Source of the DNA: Polycladomyces zharkentensis
Lineage (GTDB): Bacteria > Bacillota > Bacilli > Thermoactinomycetales > JIR-001
Direction of reading: 5' to 3'
NCBI RefSeq assembly: GCF_016938855.1
Contig: NZ_JAFHAP010000014.1
Location: forward strand, 32,915-96,914
DNA: 64,000 nucleotides
Numbering within the stretch: position 1 is the stretch's first letter; the number at the start of each line of letters is the position of its first letter. The notes beneath the pieces were generated by a model. The model saw only the letters and a program-made list of their open reading frames with translations. It did no database searches and was not told the origin of the DNA. Made by a program: the position numbers and the translations under genes. Positions 37,041 to 48,223 of this stretch are shown piece after piece.

Positions 37041-37214
37041 CTATTTTTTGGCCAAGCTCGCTTCCGCGATCTCAATCGCCCGTTTCACCATGTTCCCTGC
37101 GTCACGAGCCTTGATCCCGCCCCAGCCTTCCTTCTGGACCACGTCATAAAAGCCCAGTTCCTTTGCGATTTCGACCTTCAAGGCCTCCGACATGACGCCG
37201 CCTCTACGTGCCAT
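37041..37214 (-). CDS. sspF: Small acid-soluble spore protein, alpha/beta type (SspF-like)
   Basis: 57-residue DNA-binding protein that saturates spore [23 protein letters not shown] then [20 protein letters not shown], which carries both conserved SASP motifs in the variant form seen in SspF. ATG 37214 follows AAAGGGGG. Flanked by terminators on both sides, so monocistronic. In B. subtilis sspF is sigma-G dependent and lies next to veg. Confidence 0.93.
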   Translation of the reverse strand: MARRGGVMSEALKVEIAKELGFYDVVQKEGWGGIKARDAGNMVKRAIEIAEASLAKK

Positions 37215-37283
37215 GCAGATACCCCCTTTGCGTTGACCGCGGACTGTACTTAGTATCTGCATTTGGGCTTGATTTTTTGCGAG

Positions 37284-37320
37284 GAAAAAATAAAATAGAA
37301 CACGTCACCGTGTTCTATTA
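37284..37320 (-). terminator. Terminator of veg
   Basis: AATAGAACACG and CGTGTTCTATT pair perfectly around a four-base loop and are followed by TTATTTTTTCC on the minus strand. The stem begins in the stop codon of veg. Confidence 0.85.
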
Positions 37321-37593
37321 GCTTTTGACGTATTTGACACGAACCTGCTGATCGTCTTCATAGACGGTCAGCTCCACTGACTCTGTCAAGATGTCCGCGT
37401 AACTGTATGAAACGCGTTTGAAAGCGTGTTGGTCTTCGTCCAACTTCACAATAAAAACGGAGGGATACGTTTCCTCCAACACGCCGGTACGCTCGATGGT
37501 TTTGCGGCGACCGCTGTTTGCTTTGAGGCGAATGCGGTGTCCGATGTAACCATCCAGCGTTTGTTTGATTTCAGTCAGCGCGTTTTTGCCCAC
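37318..37593 (-). CDS. veg: Veg protein (biofilm/DNA-binding-related)
   Basis: 91 residues: [40 protein letters not shown] and the C-terminal beta segment [16 protein letters not shown], the expected Veg length and pattern. In B. subtilis Veg stimulates biofilm formation through SinR. GTG 37593 has GAGGTGG upstream. Beside sspF as in B. subtilis, but yabG, normally between veg and rsmA, is replaced by a YkuK-like gene. Confidence 0.95.
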   Translation of the reverse strand: MGKNALTEIKQTLDGYIGHRIRLKANSGRRKTIERTGVLEETYPSVFIVKLDEDQHAFKRVSYSYADILTESVELTVYEDDQQVRVKYVKS

Positions 37594-37743
37594 GAGACGA
37601 CCACCTCACTTGAATTTTATTATATCAAGCGAGGCCTCATTTGTCAAACGAACACACGATTATAGCAGTGGGACAAAGATCTTGTCAATGTTTTTTGCGA
37701 AACTTTTTTCATAACTGGAAAAAACCATTTATACCCAACGGCT

Positions 37744-38232
37744 TTATTTGGTAAATCGGTCCGCCACCGCACTGGCCGCAAACGCATCCGGTTTGATCTT
37801 GGCCGTGTATCCGACGGACGTCACCCAGCCCACGACCTCCTGAATCAACGTCCGCGTCTCCCCATGTTTCCCCACATCCAAGTGGATCTCCACCGGGATG
37901 TCTGTCGACACTTCCAGCAAACCGTGTTGTTTCAACTGCTCCATGCAGTCCAGGCTGTACTCCGTCTCCTTGTAGATCCGATACCGCAAGTCAAACATCG
38001 GGCGGGAGCGCTTGCGTGCATAGTAAAACAAGGCTCCCTTGCCGACGCGTTGGACGATGATGGCCGTGACAAACAAGGTTTCCTGTTGGTTGGTCTGTGA
38101 ATCGGTTCCGATGACCACTTTGTATCGGGCAGAGCGATCTGCTTCCATATACTGGCGCATATCGGCAATGACTTCTTCGATGGTGAACCGCCCTTTTCGA
38201 GGATGGTAGAAGTTCAATGGCCTTTCCTCCAT
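37744..38232 (-). CDS. YkuK-like RNase H-fold protein (DUF458)
   Basis: 162 residues of the DUF458/YkuK family with a predicted ribonuclease H-like fold: YKVVIGTDSQTNQQETLFVT near the N-terminus holds the first acidic site (GTDSQ), followed by EIHLDVGKHGETRTL and YTAKIKPDAFAASAVADRFT. No member is well characterised. ATG 38232 with a weak GGCGGG close upstream. It occupies the yabG position between veg and rsmA. Confidence 0.85.
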   Translation of the reverse strand: MEERPLNFYHPRKGRFTIEEVIADMRQYMEADRSARYKVVIGTDSQTNQQETLFVTAIIVQRVGKGALFYYARKRSRPMFDLRYRIYKETEYSLDCMEQLKQHGLLEVSTDIPVEIHLDVGKHGETRTLIQEVVGWVTSVGYTAKIKPDAFAASAVADRFTK

Positions 38233-38304
38233 GTCCCGCCGAGCTTTCAGCCCGGGTCAATGAGACTGCTGACAAAGTGACGCGAAATTTTTCACGATGA
38301 TTTG

Positions 38305-39201
38305 TCAACAACTTGATCCATTCCGTTCGGTTCCCACATGAGCAACCAGACCATCCGCCAAACGAGCGAATTCCTCCAAACTCAATGTTTCTCCCCTGCG
38401 ACGCGGGTCAATCCCCGCTTCCTCCAACCATCGATTGAGTGCTTCCTTGTTTATCCCATCCGACAACAAAGTCGAAAGTGCATTGGACAGTGTCTTTCTG
38501 CGTTGATTGAACGCCGCCCGTACCACGCGGAAGAACAGTGCTTCGTCACGGACGTGGACGGCGGGTTCCGGCCGAACGGAAAGACGCACGACGGCCGAAT
38601 CGACATTGGGACGCGGCACAAACACATGCCGCGGCACAGTTGCCACCCAGGAGACTTCCGCGAAATATTGTACCGCAACCGTCAGAGAACCGTAATCCTT
38701 GGTTCCCGGTTTGGCACGCAACCGCTCGGCCACTTCTTTCTGGATCATGACCACAATATGGGTGAGCGGCAAACGTTCTTCCAATAGACGCATCAGAATC
38801 GGAGACGTGATGTAGTACGGCAGATTGGCCACCACAGCGTATTTGGCCAACCCGCTCAGATGCTCCCCGATTAACCGGCGGTAATCCACCTTCATGGCGT
38901 CGCCGTGAACGATGGACACGCGGCTTTTCCCTTGAAATTGTTCACGAAGGATCGGTACCAAGCGGTCATCCAGCTCCACCGCTACCACACCGCCGGCGGA
39001 TTCGGCCAGCCGCTCGGTCAACGCGCCGATCCCCGGCCCAATTTCAATGACGCCCGTTTCTCCGTCCAGTTCCGCCGCACGAATGATTTTTCCGATGACA
39101 TGGGCATCTGTTAGAAAGTTTTGCCCCAAACTCTTTTTTAATGCGATTTGATGGCGTGACAATAATTCACGGGTTCGAGCGGTGATGGGTTGTTGTTCCA
39201 C
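38305..39201 (-). CDS. rsmA: 16S rRNA dimethyladenosine transferase RsmA (KsgA)
   Basis: Dimethylates the two adjacent adenines near the 3' end of 16S rRNA. 298 residues: KKSLGQNFLTDAHVIGKII, the SAM-binding GVIEIGPGIGALTERLAES, and catalytic NLPYYITSPIL. GTG 39201 follows GGAGGAACAAG. The gene starts inside rnmV (35 bases overlap), as usual for this pair. Confidence 0.97.
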   Translation of the reverse strand: MEQQPITARTRELLSRHQIALKKSLGQNFLTDAHVIGKIIRAAELDGETGVIEIGPGIGALTERLAESAGGVVAVELDDRLVPILREQFQGKSRVSIVHGDAMKVDYRRLIGEHLSGLAKYAVVANLPYYITSPILMRLLEERLPLTHIVVMIQKEVAERLRAKPGTKDYGSLTVAVQYFAEVSWVATVPRHVFVPRPNVDSAVVRLSVRPEPAVHVRDEALFFRVVRAAFNQRRKTLSNALSTLLSDGINKEALNRWLEEAGIDPRRRGETLSLEEFARLADGLVAHVGTERNGSSC

Positions 39202-39760
39202 CTTGTTCCTCCTTCTCCGCTTGGATCAGCGCTTGCCGAAACTCCGACCGGGTGATGCGAAACATTTGAATGCGGCGAAAAAACTGCCGGGCATTGGCAT
39301 AGCCGATCCCCAAATGCCGCCCCATGGCTTCTCTGAGGCGACGGGCACGGACGCCGCCGGCCAATCCCGCATCCAGGTATTCTATCCACGTCACCTCACC
39401 GTTACCTTCGGATTCCGTTTCACACCGCACCTCGGACAATGCTCGCCGGATTGCTTCCGGGGAAGCGTGCTCCACTCCGATACCGTCTTTGCCGGTGGCT
39501 TCCTCCCTCGTCAGAAATGCGTGCTTGCAACCCTCCACCCTTTGCGAAATGATCCGGCGGATGCGTTCACCCGCACCATCCGGGTCGGTCATGATGATCA
39601 CACCGCGCTTGGCTTGAGCCTGTTCGATCGCCGCCAACACCGTTTCATCCACAGCATCGCCGCCTGTTTCCAGCGTGTCCGCCGAAACGGCACGTCGTAC
39701 GGCCGCGGTGTCGTTTTTGCCTTCCACTACGATGACTTCCTTCAACTTACCTGTAAACAC
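39167..39760 (-). CDS. rnmV: Ribonuclease M5
   Basis: Toprim-fold nuclease that makes mature 5S rRNA from its precursor. Toprim motifs KEVIVVEGKNDTAAVRRAV and MTDPDGAGERIRRII are present, and the C-terminal part (GGVRARRLREAMGRHLGIGY) matches the 5S-binding extension. I chose GTG 39760 with AGAAGG eight bases upstream; starts at 39784, 39781 and a TTG at 39763 are possible. Overlaps rsmA. Confidence 0.94.
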   Translation of the reverse strand: MFTGKLKEVIVVEGKNDTAAVRRAVSADTLETGGDAVDETVLAAIEQAQAKRGVIIMTDPDGAGERIRRIISQRVEGCKHAFLTREEATGKDGIGVEHASPEAIRRALSEVRCETESEGNGEVTWIEYLDAGLAGGVRARRLREAMGRHLGIGYANARQFFRRIQMFRITRSEFRQALIQAEKEEQGGTTTHHRSNP

Positions 39761-39850
39761 CAACGTAACCTTCTTTCCCATCACAGCCGGAAGGTCCTCT
39801 GCTTGTCCACGGGGTTCCGGTGTACCCAGGCGTGTCCGGGAATCTCACCG

Positions 39851-40000
39851 GTATCGGTTTCCCGGCTTACTCCTCCGCTCGGTAACAAGCCCGTTTGGAA
39901 CCGGAAGTGAAAGATGCGGGGCAACGTACGATTCGTTTGAGAAAATGGCTCCCTGCACTTCGGTTCTCCCCCATCGGGGCATCGGTTTCCTCTCCGACGG
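39851..40000 (+). repeat. Dispersed intergenic repeat R1, copy E (degenerate)
   Basis: Between rnmV and tatD. TTTCCCGGCTTACTCC, AAGCCCGTTTGGAACCGGAA and GATGCGGGGCAACGTACGAT align in order with 41620-41806, with gaps. It replaces the yabE position of B. subtilis. Confidence 0.5.
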
Positions 40001-40073
40001 GAATCGTTGCCGTCCCTTGGATTCACCAGACACCCCTTGCGGTTTTCTTAGTGTGAACCGCCCGGCTGATCTC

Positions 40074-40847
40074 TTATACTTCAACGCCGAACAGCCGGCA
40101 CGCATTGGCAGTCGTATGTTCCGCCAATGCCTCCAGCGTCATGCCCCTCAGTTCGGCGATGGTCTGCGCCACCAACCGAACATAGCCCGTTTCATTCCGT
40201 TTTCCGCGATGGGGATGGGGTGCCAAATACGGGCAGTCCGTCTCGATCAGCAAACGGTCGATGGGTACTTTTTGGGCGATTTCCTTGGGCATCTTGGCAT
40301 TTTTAAATGTGACCGGTCCGCCCAAGCCGATGTAGAAATTCAGGTCCAGACAGTGCTGCGCAAATGCCCAATCCCCGCTGAAACAATGCATGACGCCGCC
40401 GACTTCCTCCGCCTTTTCTTCGCGCAAAATGCGCAGGACGTCTTCATGAGCGTCCCGATCATGAATAATGATCGGCAATCCTACCTTCCGCGCCAGCCGG
40501 ATTTGTTGCCGAAACACCTCCTGCTGGACATCGCGGGGCGAGTTGTCCCAGTAGTAGTCCAAGCCCATCTCGCCGAGCGCCACCACTTTGGGATGTTCTG
40601 TCAGTGATTCGATCCAGGTCAGATCGTCGTCGGTCATCTCCTTTGCATCATGGGGGTGCCATCCGATGGCGGCATAGATGAAATCATACCGCTCGGCCAA
40701 CACCAACGCGGTGCGAATCGTCTCACGGTTGTATCCGATGTTCACCACGCGGGAGACACCGTATTCTTCACGTGCGCGACGAATCACTTCTTCCCTGTCA
40801 TTGTCAAATTGAGCGTCATTCAAGTGGGCATGGCTGTCAAACAACAT
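40074..40847 (-). CDS. tatD: TatD family deoxyribonuclease
   Basis: Metal-dependent TIM-barrel DNase, 257 residues: MLFDSHAHLNDAQFDND (HxH metal site), ALGEMGLDYYWDNSPRDVQQ, GLPIIIHDRDAHEDVLRI, VMHCFSGDWAFAQHCL and LIETDCPYLAPHPHRGKRN. ATG 40847 has AGGAGG nine bases upstream, excluding 17 upstream codons. Probably cotranscribed with the signal peptidase gene 47 bases upstream. Confidence 0.96.
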   Translation of the reverse strand: MLFDSHAHLNDAQFDNDREEVIRRAREEYGVSRVVNIGYNRETIRTALVLAERYDFIYAAIGWHPHDAKEMTDDDLTWIESLTEHPKVVALGEMGLDYYWDNSPRDVQQEVFRQQIRLARKVGLPIIIHDRDAHEDVLRILREEKAEEVGGVMHCFSGDWAFAQHCLDLNFYIGLGGPVTFKNAKMPKEIAQKVPIDRLLIETDCPYLAPHPHRGKRNETGYVRLVAQTIAELRGMTLEALAEHTTANACRLFGVEV

Positions 40848-40894
40848 GATGGTATGCCTCCTGATCCGATCCTTGGCTGGTTTTTTTCGGGGTT

Positions 40895-41410
40895 TCAATG
40901 AACGGACAGCAAAGCGAAGCGTCGGAAGGGAAAGACAATGACCTCCGCACGACCGACGACGTCATGCATATCGATCGCCCCGAGCTCCCGGCTGTCCTTG
41001 CTTTGATTGCGGTTGTCCCCCATTACAAAGAGATGACCGGGGGGAACACGCGTCGGCTCCATATCCGAATCGGTCGGTTCGTCGATATAGGGTTCCTTGA
41101 GCTGTCGTCCATTTCGGTATACATGGCCGTTGCGGATCGCGATTTCGTCTCCCGGCAAACCGATGACTCGTTTGATGAAATCCCTTTTTTCTTCTGTATG
41201 AAAAATCACGATATCTCCGTATGACGGTTTGGTGATACTGTAAATCCACTTGTTGACGATCAACAGTTCCCGGCCATGAAACGTGGGATACATGGACATT
41301 CCCTGTACCTCGTAAGGCTGAAAGAAAAACAACCGGATCACGATCGCCAACAACAGAGCAGTCACGACAGCCTTCCACCAGTCACCGGCGTTGCGCGCTT
41401 CTCCACTCAT
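40895..41410 (-). CDS. lepB: Signal peptidase I
   Basis: 171-residue single-span (SipS-type) signal peptidase with one N-terminal membrane segment (AVVTALLLAIVIRLFFFQPY, about 14-33), catalytic Ser in QGMSMYPTF, general-base Lys in DFIKRVIGLPGDEI, and the GDNRNQSKDSRELG box. Removes signal peptides from exported proteins. AGGGG precedes ATG 41410. Not part of this cluster in B. subtilis; here it sits between tatD and metS. Confidence 0.96.
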   Translation of the reverse strand: MSGEARNAGDWWKAVVTALLLAIVIRLFFFQPYEVQGMSMYPTFHGRELLIVNKWIYSITKPSYGDIVIFHTEEKRDFIKRVIGLPGDEIAIRNGHVYRNGRQLKEPYIDEPTDSDMEPTRVPPGHLFVMGDNRNQSKDSRELGAIDMHDVVGRAEVIVFPFRRFALLSVH

Positions 41411-41619
41411 CTTGAACCCCTATCCCCCTCTCTGTAATTACAATACTGGATGTTCTTCCAATTTTCCACTCGCATTTACAGGAAATGTCGACTGAAACCC
41501 ACGGCACCCATGGAAAGATGGGTATTTCAATCGCGGGATGAAAGGGGGCGTTACACAACTTTGTACAATCAATCGTATGAGTGGTGCTCCCCACCAGCGC
41601 GTCAAGATCGTCCAAATCT

Positions 41620-41806
41620 CTTTCCCGGCTTCTCCACCTGTCACCATGCAAGGAAGGGTATCAAGCCGCTTTGAACCGGAAACGCAGGACGCGGGCAAAA
41701 TATCGCTTCGCTCAGAGGAAATTGCCCGCGATTCGATCCCCGTACTTTTCCGGTTCTCTGCTCGGCAGGGCATGAAACTCGCTTATCTCGGAAAACGCGG
41801 CCTTCC
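41620..41806 (+). repeat. Dispersed intergenic repeat R1, copy C
   Basis: In the 917-base gap between metS and lepB. CAGGACGCGGGCAAAATATC, TTCGCTCAGAGGAAATTGCC and CTCGGAAAACGCGGCC are shared with copy A, and GTACTTTTCCGGTTCTCTGC with copy D. Confidence 0.65.
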
Positions 41807-42073
41807 GATGAAATTACCGGATAAGCCTTTGTGGTGAGTTTTCTCTTGTGTCCGTCATCAAATGCGGTACCAGTGAAAACGAGTCTCAGCGTTGTGGGAG
41901 TAACGGAAACGCCTCGATAGGTAGATACAACCGGGTTCCCGGCCGCTACTACAGGCCCGATCATCCCGGTGGCCGATGAAACGCGGCTCGATATACCCTA
42001 TGTCTCCACCGGTAACCTCTTCTGCTGGGTGACTGCCTTTTCATCACTCGCTCCCGTTCACGGACCGAAAGTC

Positions 42074-42087
42074 GGTTCACGTGAACC
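42074..42087. other. 14-bp perfect palindrome
   Basis: GGTTCACGTGAACC is a perfect 14-base inverted repeat in the metS-lepB gap, flanked by GTTCACGGACC nearby. Operator-like, but no regulated gene is evident. Confidence 0.3.
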
Positions 42088-42158
42088 AGGCCATCATTCT
42101 TGTGTCATCCGGACGGATCCATCCGTTTTGATCAGGTGATGACAAAGTCCGCGGGACT

Positions 42159-42235
42159 CTGATTTCCCGCCTCCGCTCCGCAACAGCCAGGGGCGCTCGA
42201 CGGGAAATTCGGACCCGCTTCTGAAATGGCGAGTG
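42159..42235 (+). repeat. Dispersed intergenic repeat R2, copy G
   Basis: GATTTCCCG and CGACGGGAAATTC can pair around about 37 bases. Aligns with 17770-17850 and, inverted, with 58336-58414, including the CGAGTGG end. Confidence 0.6.
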
Positions 42236-42327
42236 GTTCAACCATTGTCATCAGCCTCACCACTCTACTTCTCGTGCCGGAAATGACCCGACTCACCTGA
42301 AACGTCTTGGGCCAATCACCCCGGATG

Positions 42328-44322
<1,995 letters not shown>

Positions 44323-44382
44323 TCACCCAGGCGTGTCTGGCAAATCAAATGTGCCATGACCGATATACCCTCGTTGTTCTCA

Positions 44383-44700
44383 AAAAAGCAAAACCCCTCA
44401 CCCTTCAGCATGGGGCGAGAGGTTGTTCTCACGCGGTACCACCCATTTTCAGCACGCCCTCGCGGCACGTGCCCTCGATCAGTGTTACACTGCGCCGTTA
44501 ACGCCGGCCACGGCCGCCCCTACTCACCCGGAAGGGTTTCGTTGCGGCTTCTCCGGGGACATGTTCACCTCAGCGTCTATGCCGGCTTTCACCTGTCCCG
44601 GCTCTCTGGTGATAGACGACAGTCGGTTACTCCTCCCCATCATGGAAGTTCGGAGTGTTGATCTGTTGCAAAAGCCATGTCGTTTTTATTATATCAACCG
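44383..44700 (-). promoter_or_regulatory. T-box riboswitch of metS
   Basis: The minus strand carries AGAGAGCCGGG...GGTGAAAGCCGGC (stem I), a likely specifier GTGAACATGTCC with Met codon ATG at 44562-44560, GAGTAGG, the T-box core GGGTGGTACCGCG (44444-44432) and a terminator stem (CTCTCGCCCC/GGGTGAGGGG) with a T-run at 44422-44383. Uncharged tRNA-Met is expected to favour the antiterminator. Confidence 0.93.
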
Positions 44701-45125
44701 CCCATCAGTGATTCAACGTGCGGGAGGGCTTATCCGCCATTGTTGACGAAACGGAGAGAATGCAAACGCTGTTACACCCGATCCCGCCCCGGTTCCCCTG
44801 CTTCCTTTGCTTCGCGGGGCGACGCATCTGTCGCCATATATGTCCATCCTCTGATGAAGGATTTCCCGGTTTTCCGTACCTTGTAAGTGAGCGGAACCTC
44901 CATCATCAGGTAATCTCGCCGCACAACTTGAGGGTCATCGCTTTGGCACAGTTGTGCTCATAAATGATCTCCATCGTTCTCAGCACATGCCGGCTAAATG
45001 CACGGAACACGGATTGTCCGTCGCAACTCCGGCGACCGGGCAACAGCTGTTTTTTCGCGAAGAGCAGCTCCCGTCCCGCATCAAATTCCCGCAACCAAGG
45101 TTGTCCACCCAGTCACGTCATCTCT
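44701..45125. other. Gene-free gap between metS leader and herA
   Basis: Only short ORFs on both strands, none with a ribosome site and recognisable product. It should hold the metS promoter, but I see no convincing -35/-10 pair. Confidence 0.4.
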
Positions 45126-46967
45126 TTACCGCACGGCATCATACCGCGTGGCGAGCGGGGATTCCTTTTTCGCGATGCGCCCCTCAGCCGCCAACCGGTC
45201 CAGCTCCTGCTTCAGTCGGGGCACATCCCATCGAAGACCGCACTCCCGGTTCACATGCGTCACCGCATCCAACAGGTCTGTGTCAAACAGCGGCAACCGC
45301 GCCAACAATACGTTCAGCACATTTTCGTCTTGTTCCTGTCGGATTGACTGCAATTCCTCAAACGGATTGGTAACATGCGGACTCCGGGTGTAAGCCGCCC
45401 GTACCCTCATGAAAACGGTACGGCCGAACACGGCGGAGGAAACGAACGTATCGCCGGAGCGCAGATACGGCAACCGCTTCCCCTCCTCCGGTGTCAAATC
45501 GGTCTCTTCCCGCAACGTGGCGATGTCGGTACCGCGCACGGTACGAAAGACGAACTTGGTGTTCAACTGAGCCGTGATCGTCTCGTCCAAGAGTGTGGGA
45601 CGTTGGGTGGCAAATACGAGGAAAACACCGTATTTCCGGCCTTCCTGGGCAATTTCCTTTAAAATTGCCTTGGCCGGTGAGTCCACGCCTTTCGGGGCGA
45701 AATTGTGCGCTTCGTCCGTCACGATGAGAAACGGCGGGAAAAACCGACCGTCCTCCCCGTTCATCCGGGCATCTTTGTACTCCCGCCTTTTGCGGTACAA
45801 CGCACCGATCACATAGGTGGCAAACACCTGCAACAGCCAGGCCGAACCCTGTACCACCACCAACCTGCCTTGTTCCAACGCCCGCTCGATCGGCCGGATG
45901 TCCTGCTGGAACAATCCCGCCTTTTCCAGACGGTTCAGCCGCCACTGAACCCCTTTGAGCGACGAGAGCGGCAAACTGTTGTACTGTTGATACAAAGTCA
46001 GCAAGTCCTTAAGCTTCTCCGCCTCCACCGGGTCGATGTCCCCGCCGTGCAACCGTCGCTCCAGCCCCTGTTTTCCTTCTTCCAAAGCCTGGGCCACATT
46101 GTTCAGCCGGTCACTGAACGTGCGGAACGAATCCTTTTTTCTGTGCAACATCTGCACCACATTGACCATCGATTCCGTCACACTGCCTCCGGCAGCACCG
46201 AGCAATCCCTGCAAGTCGCGGGTGGACAATGAGGAAAAATCAATCCCCACATGCTGTCCGATCTGCACGGCCACCCAGCGATTGGTGAAATCCGGGGCAT
46301 ACGCTTCCAGCTCCGGGACCGTCTCGCTGAAATCCATCTCAAAATGCGGATCGAACACCACTGTGGGAATACCCAGTTTCATCAGCTCTTCCAGCATCAC
46401 CCGCAAACCGAACGATTTCCCGGAACCCGACCCGCCGAAGATCCCGATATGCGGATACTGCTGCATCGCACGGATGTCGAACAAAAACGGTACGCCCGAC
46501 TGCGGTCGCATGGCCCCGTCTTCGACGATGTGCACCTGATCCCTCAGATCCTCATCCAACGTATCCGCCAATGCTTCCGTCCCGCGGATCTCCCCCAGGA
46601 CCATGCCCTCTGCCGGCGTTGTCTTCACCAACAACCCGCGCACTTCATCGAACCGGGGTTCCCGTACGGGACATCCGGTCCGAACCGGATGAGGCGCCTC
46701 GGAAAACAGACGTAATTTGGCCAGATTCAACTCATCCGAACCGATATCATAACCGATCTGCTCCAACGAGCGGATCACCTGTGTGTCCACAAGCGAACGA
46801 TCGAGACCCATCGGTATCAGACGGTTGTAGGAAAGGGTTTCCACCACTTCCCCGCGCGGGTGGTTCAACGCCGGATCTTCGATCACCAGAATCTCGTTGA
46901 TGCGGAATTTTCGTTCCCTCGAGACCACGTACACTTCCTGCTGTGTCGTTACGCCGACCACTTGCAT
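45126..46967 (-). CDS. herA: HerA-family ATPase (DUF87)
   Basis: About 613 residues. N-terminal HAS-barrel-like beta region, then a FtsK/HerA RecA-type domain with Walker A GIFGGSGSGKSFGLRVML (about 178-185), Walker B PFLIVTDEAHNFAPKG (about 420), a sensor FATQRPTLLD and a conserved arginine-rich end. HerA hexamers translocate double-stranded DNA and, with NurA, resect ends. GGAGG lies seven bases before ATG 46967; GTG 47000 overlapping the nurA stop lacks a ribosome site. The last 100 residues, with WDVPRLKQELDRLAAEGRIA, look like a winged-helix tail. Confidence 0.88.
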   Translation of the reverse strand: MQVVGVTTQQEVYVVSRERKFRINEILVIEDPALNHPRGEVVETLSYNRLIPMGLDRSLVDTQVIRSLEQIGYDIGSDELNLAKLRLFSEAPHPVRTGCPVREPRFDEVRGLLVKTTPAEGMVLGEIRGTEALADTLDEDLRDQVHIVEDGAMRPQSGVPFLFDIRAMQQYPHIGIFGGSGSGKSFGLRVMLEELMKLGIPTVVFDPHFEMDFSETVPELEAYAPDFTNRWVAVQIGQHVGIDFSSLSTRDLQGLLGAAGGSVTESMVNVVQMLHRKKDSFRTFSDRLNNVAQALEEGKQGLERRLHGGDIDPVEAEKLKDLLTLYQQYNSLPLSSLKGVQWRLNRLEKAGLFQQDIRPIERALEQGRLVVVQGSAWLLQVFATYVIGALYRKRREYKDARMNGEDGRFFPPFLIVTDEAHNFAPKGVDSPAKAILKEIAQEGRKYGVFLVFATQRPTLLDETITAQLNTKFVFRTVRGTDIATLREETDLTPEEGKRLPYLRSGDTFVSSAVFGRTVFMRVRAAYTRSPHVTNPFEELQSIRQEQDENVLNVLLARLPLFDTDLLDAVTHVNRECGLRWDVPRLKQELDRLAAEGRIAKKESPLATRYDAVR

Positions 46968-46996
46968 GGCCATTCCTCCCCTTCTGGAGATGTCCG

Positions 46997-47947
46997 TCAC
47001 AACACGCGTTCACTGCGTTTGGGCAAAAACAATCGGTGGCGCAAATCAGGATCGATATACTCCTCCACCATCGCCTCCACCAACCGGTCCGTCACCCGCA
47101 CTTCGGCATCGACGATATCAAGCCACAACGGGATTCCCCGCCCTTGCTCCGGGGTCAACGTTCGAACCAGCCGAACCAGATCCCATTTGTGCGCTGCTTG
47201 CGACAACAGCCCGTCGATCCCGATCGGTTGCGGACTCCGGGACGAACGGAGGGTCACTTTCCACAACCCGCTGCCCGCAGGGCTCCAACCCTCCCATTCA
47301 AATGCTTCTCCGGGTTTCAACGTGCCATAAAGCACCTCGCGATCCGTCCATGCGGGATAATCGGGAAACACTTCACGTGCCAAACTCTTGGTGCCAATTT
47401 CTTCAGAAACCCCCACCAACAACACGTCCGCCGTCTCGGCAGCCCTGGCCAACCGGGTCCATTCTTCCGCATCATCGATCAAGAAATGAAGCAGGGAACC
47501 GTCCATCATCACGACCCTGGGCCGCCAGTTCTCCACGGCATACATCGCAGCCTGCATCTCCAGCCGAGACAGAAGTGCTCCCCGATGGCGCGCTTCCCGT
47601 GCTGCGTCCGCTTCGCCTTCACCGTTCATCAAGAGCGGCGTATAGACATCCCCCGTCCAGTATTCCTCTCCTTTGGTTCCCTTGGCCAAAGCCTGAAACA
47701 CTGACAATGTCCGGGGATGACTGCCCGGTGTGGAGTTGACGGAACCATCCACACCCACCAGTATACGATCTTCCAGCCACTGGACAAATTCCGTATCCTC
47801 CAGCCTGGAGACGGGGACAAAATCCCCCACGCTCTGCAAACGGCGTCGAATGGCCGTATACTCAAACGCTTCACCCGGATAAGCCTTGCGAAGTTCCCGA
47901 TTGGTTTCCTGCAGTTTGCGCTTCAACACGTCGGATACGGGGAGCAT
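46997..47947 (-). CDS. nurA: NurA-domain 5'-3' nuclease
   Basis: 316 residues of the NurA RNase H-like nuclease fold. Metal-site acidics appear in RILVGVDGSVNSTPG (Asp67), RVVMMDGSLLHFL (Asp149, preceded by an Arg-rich helix with LLSRLEMQAAM) and near the end in PLWLDIVDAEVRV. It is directly upstream of the herA gene, overlapping or adjoining it, the pairing known from archaea and Thermus/Deinococcus. AAGGAGG precedes ATG 47947. Divergent from abrB. Confidence 0.85.
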   Translation of the reverse strand: MLPVSDVLKRKLQETNRELRKAYPGEAFEYTAIRRRLQSVGDFVPVSRLEDTEFVQWLEDRILVGVDGSVNSTPGSHPRTLSVFQALAKGTKGEEYWTGDVYTPLLMNGEGEADAAREARHRGALLSRLEMQAAMYAVENWRPRVVMMDGSLLHFLIDDAEEWTRLARAAETADVLLVGVSEEIGTKSLAREVFPDYPAWTDREVLYGTLKPGEAFEWEGWSPAGSGLWKVTLRSSRSPQPIGIDGLLSQAAHKWDLVRLVRTLTPEQGRGIPLWLDIVDAEVRVTDRLVEAMVEEYIDPDLRHRLFLPKRSERVL

Positions 47948-48114
47948 GTCCGTTCCTCCTTTGCGTAGCCTGTATTTTCAGTCTACCGGAAAACCGTGTC
48001 TCCTTCATCTGCTAATCTGCTGTTTTTATAACTTGCAAGGATGCTTGTGATCACGGCGAATAAATCCCTCTCCCTAACATATTAATTTTTTTGTAAAACT
48101 ACCAAATTGTCTTG

Positions 48115-48167
48115 TTGACTGTTATGGGAATCGCTGGTATGATGAAGTTGACGCCGTTCCTGTCGAA
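48115..48167 (+). promoter_or_regulatory. abrB promoter with Spo0A box
   Basis: TTGACT (48115-48120) and TATGAT (48138-48143) are 17 bases apart, a good sigma-A promoter. TGTCGAA at 48161-48167, about +11 to +17, is a perfect Spo0A box core placed where Spo0A-P would block transcription, as at B. subtilis abrB. Confidence 0.8.
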
Positions 48168-48223
48168 ATTTGGCGTTACCGATAAGACCAAGACCAAAGA
48201 CCAATGAGAGAGGAGAATTGGAC

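Noticed and set aside
44906..45094. 62-residue minus frame downstream of herA (ends MTLKLCGEIT)
   Set aside because: No ribosome site and no similarity I can name; could be chance.
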